A stretch of DNA of 64,000 bases, from assembly GCF_025685625.1 (NCBI RefSeq), contig NZ_JAGSYI010000002.1:1-64000 (forward strand). Direction: 5' to 3'. Below the pieces are notes generated by a model. The model ran no database searches, had not been told where the DNA came from, and saw nothing but the letters and a program-made list of their open reading frames with translations. A program made the translations under genes and the position numbers. Shown here piece by piece: positions 45,508 to 54,540 of the stretch (position 1 is the first letter of the stretch; each line of letters starts with the position of its first letter). This DNA is from Acidicapsa acidisoli (GTDB taxonomy: Bacteria; Acidobacteriota; Terriglobia; Terriglobales; Acidobacteriaceae).

Positions 45508-46923
45508 GTGAACAGGAGGTGTCTGTTTCGGTTATTGTGTTTTGGTCTTCTCGTGGTCGGTGCGAGCTATGCCGCAGCCCAGGAAAGCCAGAACCAAATG
45601 CTGGACCGCCAGTACCAGTCGGCCGCAGCGCAATATGAAGCAGGGCATTTCGCAGAAGCGGAAGCGCAGCTGGAAAAGCTGCTACCGTATGCTCCGAAGA
45701 GTTTCGAAATCCATGAAATGTTGGGGTTGGCTTACGCTTCTCAGTCGCAAGACTCAAAAGCCGTTGAACATCTTAAGATCGCAGTTCAATTGAAGCCCGA
45801 CTCAGGCGCGGCACGGACAAACCTTGCCGCGAGTCTCGTTCGCGCAGGCAAGCCGGAGTTGGCTCTGGAACAGTTTCAAAAGGCGCTCCAACTGGAGCCG
45901 CAGGATTACGACGCCAATCACAATCTTGGCGAGTTCTACATTCAATCGGACAAAATCGAGGATGCGCGCCCATTGCTCGAAAAGGCGCAGAAGATCAACC
46001 CGTCGAATTACGACAATACGTATGATCTGGCGCAGGCTGACTTCCTTACGGGACACATTGCTGCTGCGCGATTGATCGTTCAAAGCCTGCTGCAACGGAA
46101 GAATACCGGCGAGCTACACAATCTTCTTGGCCACATACAGGAGCGAGACAGCAAGTTTGTGGAAGCGGTCAACGAGTTCCAAACCGCCGCACACATGGAC
46201 CCAAACGAAGACAATCTCTTCGATTGGGGAAGCGAGCTCTTGCTTCACCGAACCTACGACCCAGCAATCGAAGTCTTTGAGCAGGGAGCGCAGCGATTTC
46301 CAAGCTCGCCGCGTCTGCAAACGGGGCTGGGCCTCGCGCTGGACCTGCGGGGCAGATACGATGATGCGGTGAAGGCGTTTCTGGCAGCCGCTGATCTCGA
46401 CCCAACGGACGCTCGCTGCTACCTTTTTCTATCTAAGGCCTACGGCAGCTCTCCAGATCAGGCGGAGGATGTTATCCGGAGGTTTCGGCGCTACGCAGAG
46501 CTGGAACCGGCGAATGCACTCGCGCAGTACTATTACGCGATGAGTTTGTGGAAGGGCAAGCAGATGGAAGACTCGAGCCTGGACATGCAGATGGTCGAGT
46601 CGCTGCTCAAGAAGTCACTCGCGCTCGATGACAAGCTTGCAGAAGCCCATGTGCAGCTCGGCAATCTTTACGCGGATCAGCGCCACTACGATCAGTCGAT
46701 TCCTGAATACACACGCGCACTGGAATTGAATCCGAATCTTCCCGACGCGCACTACCGCCTCGGGCAGGATTACGTTCATGTGGGACAGAAAGAGCTGGCG
46801 CAGCAGGAGTTCGCCGTGTACCAGAAGCTGCGAGCCGAGCACCTGGCTGAAGAGGACAAGGAGCGAGCGGAGGTGCAGCAGTTTGTGTTGGCATCGAGTT
46901 CGAATTCATCGAGCAAGCCGTGA
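45508..46923 (+). CDS. Exported TPR protein, paralogue of the 33296 gene (471 aa)
   Basis: This TPR protein is probably periplasmic. GTG at 45508 follows a strong GGAGGAGG ribosome site (45496..45504) and gives a signal peptide (RCLFRLLCFGLLVVGASYAA). An ATG at 45415 would add 31 residues without a ribosome site. About ten TPR motifs fill the rest, including YANQYEAGHFAEAEAQLEK-like units and NPNLPDAHYRLGQDYVHVGQ. It shares the block DPNEDNLFDWGSELLLH and the C-terminal charged tail with the protein at 33296, but lacks its carboxypeptidase-regulatory domain. It sits between an Oar-like receptor and a phosphatase-superfamily protein and may be a scaffold for these exported proteins. Confidence 0.85.
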   Translation: MNRRCLFRLLCFGLLVVGASYAAAQESQNQMLDRQYQSAAAQYEAGHFAEAEAQLEKLLPYAPKSFEIHEMLGLAYASQSQDSKAVEHLKIAVQLKPDSGAARTNLAASLVRAGKPELALEQFQKALQLEPQDYDANHNLGEFYIQSDKIEDARPLLEKAQKINPSNYDNTYDLAQADFLTGHIAAARLIVQSLLQRKNTGELHNLLGHIQERDSKFVEAVNEFQTAAHMDPNEDNLFDWGSELLLHRTYDPAIEVFEQGAQRFPSSPRLQTGLGLALDLRGRYDDAVKAFLAAADLDPTDARCYLFLSKAYGSSPDQAEDVIRRFRRYAELEPANALAQYYYAMSLWKGKQMEDSSLDMQMVESLLKKSLALDDKLAEAHVQLGNLYADQRHYDQSIPEYTRALELNPNLPDAHYRLGQDYVHVGQKELAQQEFAVYQKLRAEHLAEEDKERAEVQQFVLASSSNSSSKP

Positions 46924-46974
46924 GTTGGTGATAGCGCGCTGCAAGAGGCAAGGAAAGTTCAGGGTGGTTTTGCA

Positions 46975-48159
46975 TTGAAAGATCGCGAGTTCCAATCACC
47001 GTTTGGCGTCGACAACAATCCCAGAGAGATTGCATGGAGGCTGGGCCGCAGTCGACGCGAATTTCTGCGCGATGTGGCAGGCCTTGCGCTGGGAGGCACA
47101 CTTCTGAGTGCGAGCCCGTTCCTTCGCGGCGAGGCTGCGGCAAAGAAGCGCAAGGTGATTGTAGTTACGTTTGGCGGTGGCGCTCGCGATCAGGAGACCT
47201 TCGCGCCCGAGGGACAAGAAAACATTCCGAACATGCTCCGAGAGCTTGCCCCGCAGTCGAGTTTCTTTACGCGAGTAACAAACCAGGGCATCCTTGGACA
47301 TTATGTTGCGACGGCAAGCCTTGCCACCGGTGTTTACGAGACGCTGAACAACTTTTCCGCCATTCCACCGGAGCATCCGACGGTCTTCGAATATTTCCGT
47401 AAGGATTTGAAGCGTCCCTTGTCAGATGCGTGGGTCGTCGCGCCCAGCAACGGCTTCAACCGCATCGGCGAGAGCAACGCCCGTTCGTATGGCCCGGGGC
47501 TCGGAGCGCGCGTGGTTCTGCCAAAGCATCTCCTCAGCGCGGCGGCATCGGGCGGCATCTCGGACTACGATCATCTGGTGCGCGACAACTACGAGACTCC
47601 GCTGTATACGCCGCAGATCGGAGGCGGCGAGTTTGAATTGCAACAGCTTGAGATGATCCTGAAGCTCTCTGTCGACGACTTTATGGCTCATGCGCGCACC
47701 ATCTCAAGCCCGGATGAGCTTTCGATGTTCATTGTGAAACGCCTGATGAAGCAGGAATCTCCTAGTCTGCTATGGATCACCATGCACGACATCGATATTG
47801 CCCACTCCGGCGCGTATTCGCTGTATGTCGATGCGATCCGGCGCACCGACCGGCTTTGCGCCGAGTTATGGAAGGCGGTGCAGAACGAGCCGGAATACGC
47901 CGGAAACACAACGCTTTTCATCCTTCCCGATTTTGGGCGCGATGCCGATGAAGATGCCGGAGGCAATGGCTTTCAGCATCATCGGACCGGCGACGCGGCT
48001 TCCCGCACAACATGGATGATGGCGCTTGGCGCGGGCGTTCGCGAGGGAGTGGTCTTCGATCGTCCGATGCAATCGATTGATCTCGTTCCCAGTCTTGGAG
48101 CGATTCTGGGGTTCTCGCCTGCGCAATCCCAGGGACGGCCGATTCAAGAGCTGCTATAA
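46975..48159 (+). CDS. Tat-exported alkaline-phosphatase-superfamily protein (394 aa)
   Basis: This looks like a DUF1501/sulfatase-type exported hydrolase. An RR motif in GRSRREFLRDVAGLALGG suggests Tat export. The alkaline-phosphatase fold is suggested by VIVVTFGGGARDQE at the first metal site, GHYVATASLATGVYE (nucleophile region), MHDIDIAHSGAYS (Asp and His) and FILPDFGRDADED followed by FQHHRTG (second metal). TTG at 46975 is the start; the spacing to the upstream gene is 51 bases. I cannot name a substrate. Its gene partner starts five bases after its stop. Confidence 0.7.
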   Translation: MKDREFQSPFGVDNNPREIAWRLGRSRREFLRDVAGLALGGTLLSASPFLRGEAAAKKRKVIVVTFGGGARDQETFAPEGQENIPNMLRELAPQSSFFTRVTNQGILGHYVATASLATGVYETLNNFSAIPPEHPTVFEYFRKDLKRPLSDAWVVAPSNGFNRIGESNARSYGPGLGARVVLPKHLLSAAASGGISDYDHLVRDNYETPLYTPQIGGGEFELQQLEMILKLSVDDFMAHARTISSPDELSMFIVKRLMKQESPSLLWITMHDIDIAHSGAYSLYVDAIRRTDRLCAELWKAVQNEPEYAGNTTLFILPDFGRDADEDAGGNGFQHHRTGDAASRTTWMMALGAGVREGVVFDRPMQSIDLVPSLGAILGFSPAQSQGRPIQELL

Positions 48160-48163
48160 GCCT

Positions 48164-49372
48164 ATGCTGCCAAACGATCTCAAAGCCGAGCACTTCGCCG
48201 CGTACCCTCCGCAGGCGCGGAGTCTTATCGTTGCCAATCTCAGTGTTCTTCAGCAGCTCCCGATCAGCTTTGTGCCGAGTCTTCTTCGCGAAGCTATCGA
48301 TTACGATTACAAGTTTCCCGCAGAGCAGTCGGCGATCAGCAGGGAACTCCTATTTCTGACTTCATTATCTCCGCAGCAGCTCAGGGATTTGTTTCAGGGA
48401 TTTTCGCAGTTATCGATTTCAAGCCAATTGAAAGACTTCGATTGGATCAACCAGCCTGCCCAGTTTGTCGAACAGTTATCCGCATATCTTTGGACCACGC
48501 ACCAGCTCGACGCCTTCCGCAAAGCTGCAACCGATTATGGCGATCGAATGCGAACAGCGGCGCCTCTCGAGCCGATTCCCATGCGACGGCTTGGCATCGC
48601 CGTCATCGGACAGGGCGTGGCAAGCTACGATGCACCCCTTTTTCGAAATCTGCGCAAACACGGCACTTACTTCAGCCAGGTCAAGCCAGAGAATGGGCTC
48701 GATATATTGCTTTCTGCTGTCGCAGCGCGTGCAAAAGAGCATCCGGTTCCTTACGGCCATTGGTATGTGGATGGTGCCCAGCCGGCGGATCATAGCCACT
48801 CACTGACTTGCGTGTCGTATCAAACGCTCGAACCGGCGCGCGCCGCGCTGCTGAAGAAGATCGATGCGGAGCTCCATAAACCCGGCATGGGACCGGAAGA
48901 GTTGCGAACCCATCTCGCGCGGCTGTTGCCATCCGACATCGGCATGGACAAGGCGGGAGACGAAGTCCTAGACAGATTTCAGGTGAAGCTGCTTACCGAA
49001 GGCTCAGGAACGCAAATCTTCAGCACTACCTTTGCGCAGTGGACCACACGCGAAGTTCTGCGCCGTGCGCAGGCTCTTACGCTGCTGGTGCGCTACGCTC
49101 CGCGTCAACGGCAGAAGCCGATGAATGAGATGCTGTCCGGCAGCCACAGCAATCCCGAAGTCGATGCCACCGGCTCGCTGGTCGATGCGGATATGGCCGC
49201 CTACTATCATTGGATCAACCAGCAGAGGCTGCCCGCCTCCGAACACTCCTCGTTTGTGGTTTGGTTCGAAGGCCACAGCGAGGCGCTTGCCGTTGCGCCG
49301 TCCCTTCCCCACGGCACCCAGTCCAACTCCGCAATGGATCTTGGACAGCTTCTGTCGCTCGTTCTAGGCTGA
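48164..49372 (+). CDS. Unknown partner of the phosphatase-superfamily protein (402 aa)
   Basis: I do not recognise this family. There is no signal peptide or transmembrane segment. It is mostly helical, with AAYPPQARSLIVANLSVLQQ near the start. A central segment GIAVIGQGVASYDAPLFRNL is glycine-rich. Two regions are conserved-looking: PYGHWYVDGAQPADHSH and FSTTFAQWTTREVLRRAQ. It is translated from ATG 48164 with almost no gap after the 394-aa gene, so the two are a probable pair. A cytosolic maturation or regulatory role is possible but unproven. Confidence 0.7.
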   Translation: MLPNDLKAEHFAAYPPQARSLIVANLSVLQQLPISFVPSLLREAIDYDYKFPAEQSAISRELLFLTSLSPQQLRDLFQGFSQLSISSQLKDFDWINQPAQFVEQLSAYLWTTHQLDAFRKAATDYGDRMRTAAPLEPIPMRRLGIAVIGQGVASYDAPLFRNLRKHGTYFSQVKPENGLDILLSAVAARAKEHPVPYGHWYVDGAQPADHSHSLTCVSYQTLEPARAALLKKIDAELHKPGMGPEELRTHLARLLPSDIGMDKAGDEVLDRFQVKLLTEGSGTQIFSTTFAQWTTREVLRRAQALTLLVRYAPRQRQKPMNEMLSGSHSNPEVDATGSLVDADMAAYYHWINQQRLPASEHSSFVVWFEGHSEALAVAPSLPHGTQSNSAMDLGQLLSLVLG

Positions 49373-49582
49373 GACGGTATCCTCCGAATCTATCGCGATT
49401 CATCGCGGGCTAGCGGCAATTCCGTGTCTCTTTTGTTGTGAATCCTCTGACACGGTGTGTGCCTGCTGACACGTTCCTGGACGTGTATCTGGCCAATAAC
49501 TCATTTATTTTCAATGTCTCCCGTTTGGTTTGGGGCTTGCACTGTATTTGGGCGCAGGCAGTCAGGCAAAAGGGGAGAAGCG

Positions 49583-50248
49583 ATGAAGAACTGGATACTT
49601 AAGAGCCTTTGGATAGCAGTCCCGGCAATTGTCATGGCGGTTCAGACAACGGCGCAGCAAGCGCCTGCGCCGGAGCCGGTTCGACAGATCGTGGTGAGCC
49701 TTGCAGATCGCAAGCTGGCCCTCCTCGAACACGGCCAGGTGAAGAAGATCTACAACGTGGCCGTTGGCAAGCCGTCGACACCGAGCCCAGAGGGCACTTT
49801 CACCATCGAGCGACGCGTAGTGAACCCTGTGTATCACCACAATGGCCGCACCGTGGAGCCCGGTCCGGCGAATCCGGTTGGCACGCGGTGGATGGGGTTG
49901 AGCACCAAGGGCTACGGAATTCACGGCACCAACGAACCGAATTCCATCGGCAAGGCCGCGTCGCATGGCTGCATTCGCATGGCGAAGGCCGATCTCGAAG
50001 AGTTCTACGGGCTCGTCGCCGTTGGGGATCAGGTGCAGATCATCGGGACTCGCGATGAGCAGACCGCGCGTCTCTTTGAACCCGCTCCGGCAATGGTTGC
50101 GAAACAGGCCGTGCAAGTCGCAAAGGCCGAGCACCCAGTGGCTGCGCCCGTGACTGGCCAGCAGGTTTCCATCTCCGAAGCTGTGGTACAGGACGCCAGT
50201 CATCATGAGCCCGTGATGATTGCGGTTTCAGCGGCTGCGTCGCGGTAA
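49583..50248 (+). CDS. YkuD-type L,D-transpeptidase (221 aa)
   Basis: This is a peptidoglycan cross-linking or anchoring enzyme acting in the periplasm. A signal peptide lies in the first 25 residues. The YkuD domain has HGTNEPNSIGKAASHGCIRM with the catalytic His, Ser/Gly and Cys, the signature HG...SHGCIRM. A VVSLADRKLALLEHGQ start is typical of the fold. The last 60 residues are Ala/Val/Gln-rich and may be a linker. ATG 49583 is preceded by AGGGGAG. It heads a plus-strand run of ten genes. It could cross-link peptidoglycan or attach an envelope protein. Confidence 0.93.
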   Translation: MKNWILKSLWIAVPAIVMAVQTTAQQAPAPEPVRQIVVSLADRKLALLEHGQVKKIYNVAVGKPSTPSPEGTFTIERRVVNPVYHHNGRTVEPGPANPVGTRWMGLSTKGYGIHGTNEPNSIGKAASHGCIRMAKADLEEFYGLVAVGDQVQIIGTRDEQTARLFEPAPAMVAKQAVQVAKAEHPVAAPVTGQQVSISEAVVQDASHHEPVMIAVSAAASR

Positions 50249-50258
50249 GGAGGATGTG

Positions 50259-50435
50259 ATGAGGCTTTTCATGGAAGCAATGAGCGTCCTCGGCTCGGTG
50301 CTGTTGCAGCTAGCTGTAGGGCTGCTGATCGAAGAGTTGACCTTCGCAGGACTGGTCCGGCTGATTCTCGCTCCACGGTCGTCAACCGGTAAGAACAAGG
50401 GGCGCAATCACAAGAACAAGGGAGAAATGCAATGA
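50259..50435 (+). CDS. Small membrane protein upstream of the SPFH gene (58 aa)
   Basis: I do not recognise a family. It has one long hydrophobic stretch (MSVLGSVLLQLAVGLLIEEL) and a basic C-terminus (KNKGRNHKNKGEM). AAGGAGG sits five bases upstream of ATG 50259. Its stop overlaps the start of the SPFH gene by four bases (ATGA), so the pair is translationally coupled and probably acts together. A helper for the SPFH protein at the membrane is likely, which is inference. Confidence 0.7.
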   Translation: MRLFMEAMSVLGSVLLQLAVGLLIEELTFAGLVRLILAPRSSTGKNKGRNHKNKGEMQ

Positions 50436-51784
50436 ACGCGCTGAAGCTGGTGTTGATGGTGGCGGGAGTGCTGTTGCTGGTTACCGCTGCAGGGATTCCG
50501 CTGTATGGGTTGTCCATGCGGATTCGTAGTTTCATGAAAAAGCAGAAAAGCGAGTCGGATCAGGTGGGTTCGAGGTTGATGGAACCGTTGCTGAATCCCA
50601 TTCCGTGGAAGCTCCCACTTGTGCTCGCGCTGGCGGGTTGCCTTCCGATGTTGGTGGCTTCGAGCATCGTCGTTGTCCCCAGCGGCATGGGTGGCGTGCG
50701 CGTAAGCCAGCTCTCTGGCACGCTGCCGGGAACGCTGTATCCTGGCGTGCACTTTATTCCTCCGCTGGTGGAGAGCGTAAAGACCTTTGATCTGCGTGAT
50801 CACCTTTTCACGGCGGGCGTTACTGACGAAGGCAGCAAAGACTCGAAGCAGAGAAATGGTCTTGAGGTTCAATCGCGCGAAGGTCTCAACATAGCGCTCG
50901 CTATCACGGTGCGCTACCATCTTGATCCACGCAGGTTGGACCATGTCGAAGAGCATCTGCCACAGCCTGTCGATAAAGAGCTCGTTCCCCCAGTTGTAGC
51001 GAGCGCATGGCGCGAACTGGCGCCTGGCTACACCGTTCAGGAGATCTTCAGCTCAAAGCGCGAGGAGGTGCGTGCAAAGGCCGCGGCGACCATTACCCGT
51101 AAATTGGGCGTGGACGGTATCGTTGTGGACGAAGTGATGCTTCGTGATATCCAGTTGCCGGAGGAATACGCAAAGGGTCTCGAAGGCCTGCTGCTCAAGG
51201 AACAGGAGAACGATCAGATGGCCGTTGCTACCGAGATCCAGCAAAAGCAGATCAAGATTCTGGAGCTGCAGGCCGAAGGCGAAGCGGCGCAGAAGGTAAA
51301 GCAGTCCGAAGGCGAAGCGCAATCCCGCGTCGTGGAAGCCAAAGGCGAGGCCGATGCAATGCAGTACACGCTGCCACTCAAGCAGAAGCAGATTGAACAG
51401 AGCAAGCTTGAGGCAGAGGCGCGCAAAGAGGCCACGATTCAGAATGCGCAGGCCGACGCGGAAGCCAAAGTCATTGACAGCAAAGCCGAACTGGAGCGGC
51501 GCAACCTGCTGGCCGATGCCGAAGCGAACCGTGTGCGTCTTATGGCCTCTGCCGACGGCGAACGTATGAAGAGCGAAGCGGCATTGTTGAACGAGTCGCC
51601 GCTGCTGATCAACAAGATCATTGCCGAGCGGTTGTCGGACAAGATCCAGGTGCTCATGGTGCCGTCCGATGGCAAGTTCTTCTTCGCCAACGACGTCTTC
51701 AAGGCAGCGGCTACGAATCCAGCGCTGAAGCATGAGATGGATGGTGACGACAAGGCGGAAGGTGCGCACGGCGGCGCGCACTAA
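50432..51784 (+). CDS. SPFH/Band 7 family membrane protein (450 aa)
   Basis: This flotillin/prohibitin-like protein organises membrane patches. Two hydrophobic segments lie at about 3..30 and 68..85. The SPFH domain about 90..270 contains GVHFIPPLVESVKTFDLRD and REVRAKAAATITRKLGVDG. A long charged coiled coil at about 270..400 (for example AEGEAAQKVKQSEGEAQSRV) follows. The C-terminus is His/Gly-rich. Start ATG overlaps the 58-aa gene. Similar proteins often have an NfeD partner; none is visible here, the small membrane protein taking that place. Confidence 0.9.
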   Translation: MNALKLVLMVAGVLLLVTAAGIPLYGLSMRIRSFMKKQKSESDQVGSRLMEPLLNPIPWKLPLVLALAGCLPMLVASSIVVVPSGMGGVRVSQLSGTLPGTLYPGVHFIPPLVESVKTFDLRDHLFTAGVTDEGSKDSKQRNGLEVQSREGLNIALAITVRYHLDPRRLDHVEEHLPQPVDKELVPPVVASAWRELAPGYTVQEIFSSKREEVRAKAAATITRKLGVDGIVVDEVMLRDIQLPEEYAKGLEGLLLKEQENDQMAVATEIQQKQIKILELQAEGEAAQKVKQSEGEAQSRVVEAKGEADAMQYTLPLKQKQIEQSKLEAEARKEATIQNAQADAEAKVIDSKAELERRNLLADAEANRVRLMASADGERMKSEAALLNESPLLINKIIAERLSDKIQVLMVPSDGKFFFANDVFKAAATNPALKHEMDGDDKAEGAHGGAH

Positions 51785-51920
51785 GGAAACGGCAGCAATG
51801 GGGAGACAGGCCTGGGCGGTTGGAATTGGAACGGCACCATCAATGACGCCGTCCAGGGCCGGCTCCCTGTAAGCTATGGTTTGCAAAGTTATGCCCACGG
51901 GCCATACAAGAGAGATATTC

Positions 51921-53174
51921 ATGATTCGCTCGAGATTTTTATCGGGGTGCAGGTGGTTCTGCCTGGTACTCCTTCTGGCAGGCCAATTTGCGCATGCGGC
52001 AAACCACTGGGAGCAGCCCGCATCCCAACTGGCGACGCAGATTGCCGAGATTCTCGGCTCTGGGCAGGCGCAGCTCGTTTTGAGCAATCGCTCGACGATT
52101 GAAGCCTCCGAAATCGCGCCGATTCGCCGCATGTTAGAGCAAGATTTGCGCTCCCATGGCGTGGCCCTTTCCGGCGCGGAGAGCGCCAACATAATCCGAG
52201 TGACGCTCAGCGAGAACACACGTGAACGGCTTTGGGTGGCCGAAGTTATCGAAGGCAACCGGACGCAGGTCGCGATGGTGCACGTGGATCGCGAAACCCT
52301 CGCTGCGCCTGCCGCGCAGACTGGGATCGTTCTGGAGAAGAAGTCATTGTGGAGTTCTGATCAGCCGGATGGCCCGGTGCTGGCCGCACTCGAAACCCAC
52401 GCGGGGCTGGTGATCCTGGAACAGGAAGAGATCGTCGTGCTGGCCGGAAGTACTGCGGCATGGCGCGAAGAGAAGCGATGGAATCTGGATGCAGGCCGGC
52501 CATTCAACAGAGACCCGCGCGGGATGTTGCAACCCGCGCCGGATGGGATCGGTTTTACCGCTGTCTTACCGGGCAGACTTTGCGATGGAAGTTATGCCGC
52601 TCAGCCAGACGCAAGCGAGCCGACCGGGAACTGGAGCCTGCATTGCCGCGAGAGCGACGATCCATGGTCAGTCGACGTCGGGAAGACTGGAACTGCATCC
52701 GCAGATCTGCATGCTTTCTACAATGCTTCGCGAAATTACTTCACCGGGGTGATCACGCCGAATCCTGGCATGGATATTACGCCGTTTTACAGCGTGGCGG
52801 TGCTTCCGCATCCAACGGTGGATCATCTAGCCCTGCTCATTCATGGAATCGATGGCAAGGTGCAAATGATGGAAGGGAATTCCTTGAGACCAGTCGCCGG
52901 TATGCGCGACTGGGGTAGCGACTTCGCTGCGGTGCACTCAGCCTGTGGTGTGGGGACCCAGATATTGGCCTCTGCCTCAGGAGAAGCGGAGAACGATAGT
53001 CTGCGCGCCTACGAACTGGCTTCTCAGGAGGCGGTTGCTGTAAGCGCTCCTCTCGAAATGGGCGGAACAATTACCGCGCTTTGGACAGCTCCCGAGGGAA
53101 CCACCGCATTGGCCGTAGTTCGCAAGAGCGCGAAAGAATACGAGGTGGACCGTGTTTCGGCTCTCTGCCTTTAG
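51921..53174 (+). CDS. Exported protein of unknown function (417 aa)
   Basis: I do not recognise a family. A signal peptide (FLSGCRWFCLVLLLAGQFAHA) is followed by a beta-rich domain with repeated Asp/Gly/Trp turns, perhaps a beta-propeller. It contains LCDGSYAAQPDASEPTGNWS and ASGEAENDSLRAYELASQ. The start ATG 51921 follows AGAGA. Its last 23 bases overlap the GTG of the substrate-binding protein, and the two may form one exported unit feeding the NtrY-like kinase downstream. Confidence 0.75.
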   Translation: MIRSRFLSGCRWFCLVLLLAGQFAHAANHWEQPASQLATQIAEILGSGQAQLVLSNRSTIEASEIAPIRRMLEQDLRSHGVALSGAESANIIRVTLSENTRERLWVAEVIEGNRTQVAMVHVDRETLAAPAAQTGIVLEKKSLWSSDQPDGPVLAALETHAGLVILEQEEIVVLAGSTAAWREEKRWNLDAGRPFNRDPRGMLQPAPDGIGFTAVLPGRLCDGSYAAQPDASEPTGNWSLHCRESDDPWSVDVGKTGTASADLHAFYNASRNYFTGVITPNPGMDITPFYSVAVLPHPTVDHLALLIHGIDGKVQMMEGNSLRPVAGMRDWGSDFAAVHSACGVGTQILASASGEAENDSLRAYELASQEAVAVSAPLEMGGTITALWTAPEGTTALAVVRKSAKEYEVDRVSALCL

Positions 53175-54540
53175 TTCGCTTTCCTCAAATCGTGCCATGG
53201 TCCTCTGTGTTCTTGTGATGTTGACGGCGACGGCTCACGCGAGAACGCGCCCGCACTACGGCGGGACGATTCGCATCGAGGTCGAAGGCGACCCATTGCA
53301 GAAGCCGGATGGGATCGCGTGGCGGCTGATGCTCGACGGCCTCACTCGCAAAGACTCCGAGGGCGCAGTGCGTCCTTCGTTGGCCACGCGCTGGACCTCG
53401 GAAGACAACGATCATCGGTGGCAGTTCTGGCTACGGCCCGGCGTTAGCTTTCACAACGGACATCCATTGAACGCCCTCGCAGTTGTGACCTCGCTCGAAG
53501 AGTCCTGCCGTGCGGCCGCGTGCCCATGGTCGGCTGTGCGGGTGCTCGGTCAGTCGGTGGTCTTCACCAGCGACAATCCTATCCCCGATCTTCCGTCACT
53601 GCTCTCCGAAAATGGGTTTCTGATTCAACAGAAGTCTCTCGCGGAGGACAACGCGGCAGCGACGGTCATCGGCACCGGCCCATTTCGAATGAAAGACTCA
53701 AACAATAGCGCTGTGCAGCTTGAGGCCAACGATGATTGCTGGCAGGGTCGGCCATTCGTCGACGCCATCGAAATCGAAGCGCACCGCCCCACGCGCGATC
53801 AGTGGATGGATCTCAGTCTGGGCAAGGCAGATGTTGCGGAGGTTCGTCCCAGCGATATTCGGCAGGCCCGTCAACAGCGGCTGAACGTAATCATCTCGCC
53901 GGAAGTCGCGCTGCTTGCGCTGGAAGTCCATAACACGGAACTTACTCCGCAACTGCGGGCGGCGCTGGCGTTGTCTGTGGATCGCGCGGCGTTGTATCAG
54001 TTCATCTTTCAAAAGCAGGCTGAAGTGACTGCCAGCCTCTTGCCTGACTCGCTCTCTGGCTACAGCTTTCTCTTTCCTATCGACCGCGATCTGACGCGAG
54101 CGCAAAGCCTGCGCGGCGGCATCACCCCTCCGCCGCTGGCGCTCGCTTATGACGGAACAGGCCCGATCCAACTGGCAGCCGAACGCCTTGCGCTCAATCT
54201 GCATGACGCAGGCTTCGCGGTTCGAGTCATCCCGCCGGGACCAAACGGATATATCTCGCCAAGAACGGACCTTATTCTGCGACCCTTTCCACTTACTGGC
54301 GGAACTCCATCCGACATACTCGACGAGCTTCTGCGCAGATTCGGCCAGACCGCACCGGCGAAGCTCCCGGACGCCGCTGCAACATATAAGTCGGAGCATG
54401 ATTTCCTCGATCAACATACTGTTATTCCGTTGCTGGATCTGCCCCGCGCCTGGGCTGTGAGTGGACGCATGCGCGATCTTCGTCTCACTGCCGAGGGCGT
54501 GCCCGACCTCGCCAACGTGAGTTTGGAGGATGCAAAATGA
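53152..54540 (+). CDS. Orphan substrate-binding protein, SBP_bac_5-like (462 aa)
   Basis: This periplasmic peptide/nickel-type binding protein has no transporter genes nearby. A signal peptide of about 30 residues ends near AHA. The family pattern is seen in HYGGTIRIEVEGD and WQFWLRPGVSFHNGHPLNAL. It is shorter than the usual 500..540 aa. GTG 53152 overlaps the previous stop; ATG 53197 is an alternative inside the signal peptide. It overlaps the NtrY-like kinase gene by four bases. Without a permease the likely job is ligand delivery to the kinase or loss of transport function, which is inference. Confidence 0.8.
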   Translation: MFRLSAFSSLSSNRAMVLCVLVMLTATAHARTRPHYGGTIRIEVEGDPLQKPDGIAWRLMLDGLTRKDSEGAVRPSLATRWTSEDNDHRWQFWLRPGVSFHNGHPLNALAVVTSLEESCRAAACPWSAVRVLGQSVVFTSDNPIPDLPSLLSENGFLIQQKSLAEDNAAATVIGTGPFRMKDSNNSAVQLEANDDCWQGRPFVDAIEIEAHRPTRDQWMDLSLGKADVAEVRPSDIRQARQQRLNVIISPEVALLALEVHNTELTPQLRAALALSVDRAALYQFIFQKQAEVTASLLPDSLSGYSFLFPIDRDLTRAQSLRGGITPPPLALAYDGTGPIQLAAERLALNLHDAGFAVRVIPPGPNGYISPRTDLILRPFPLTGGTPSDILDELLRRFGQTAPAKLPDAAATYKSEHDFLDQHTVIPLLDLPRAWAVSGRMRDLRLTAEGVPDLANVSLEDAK

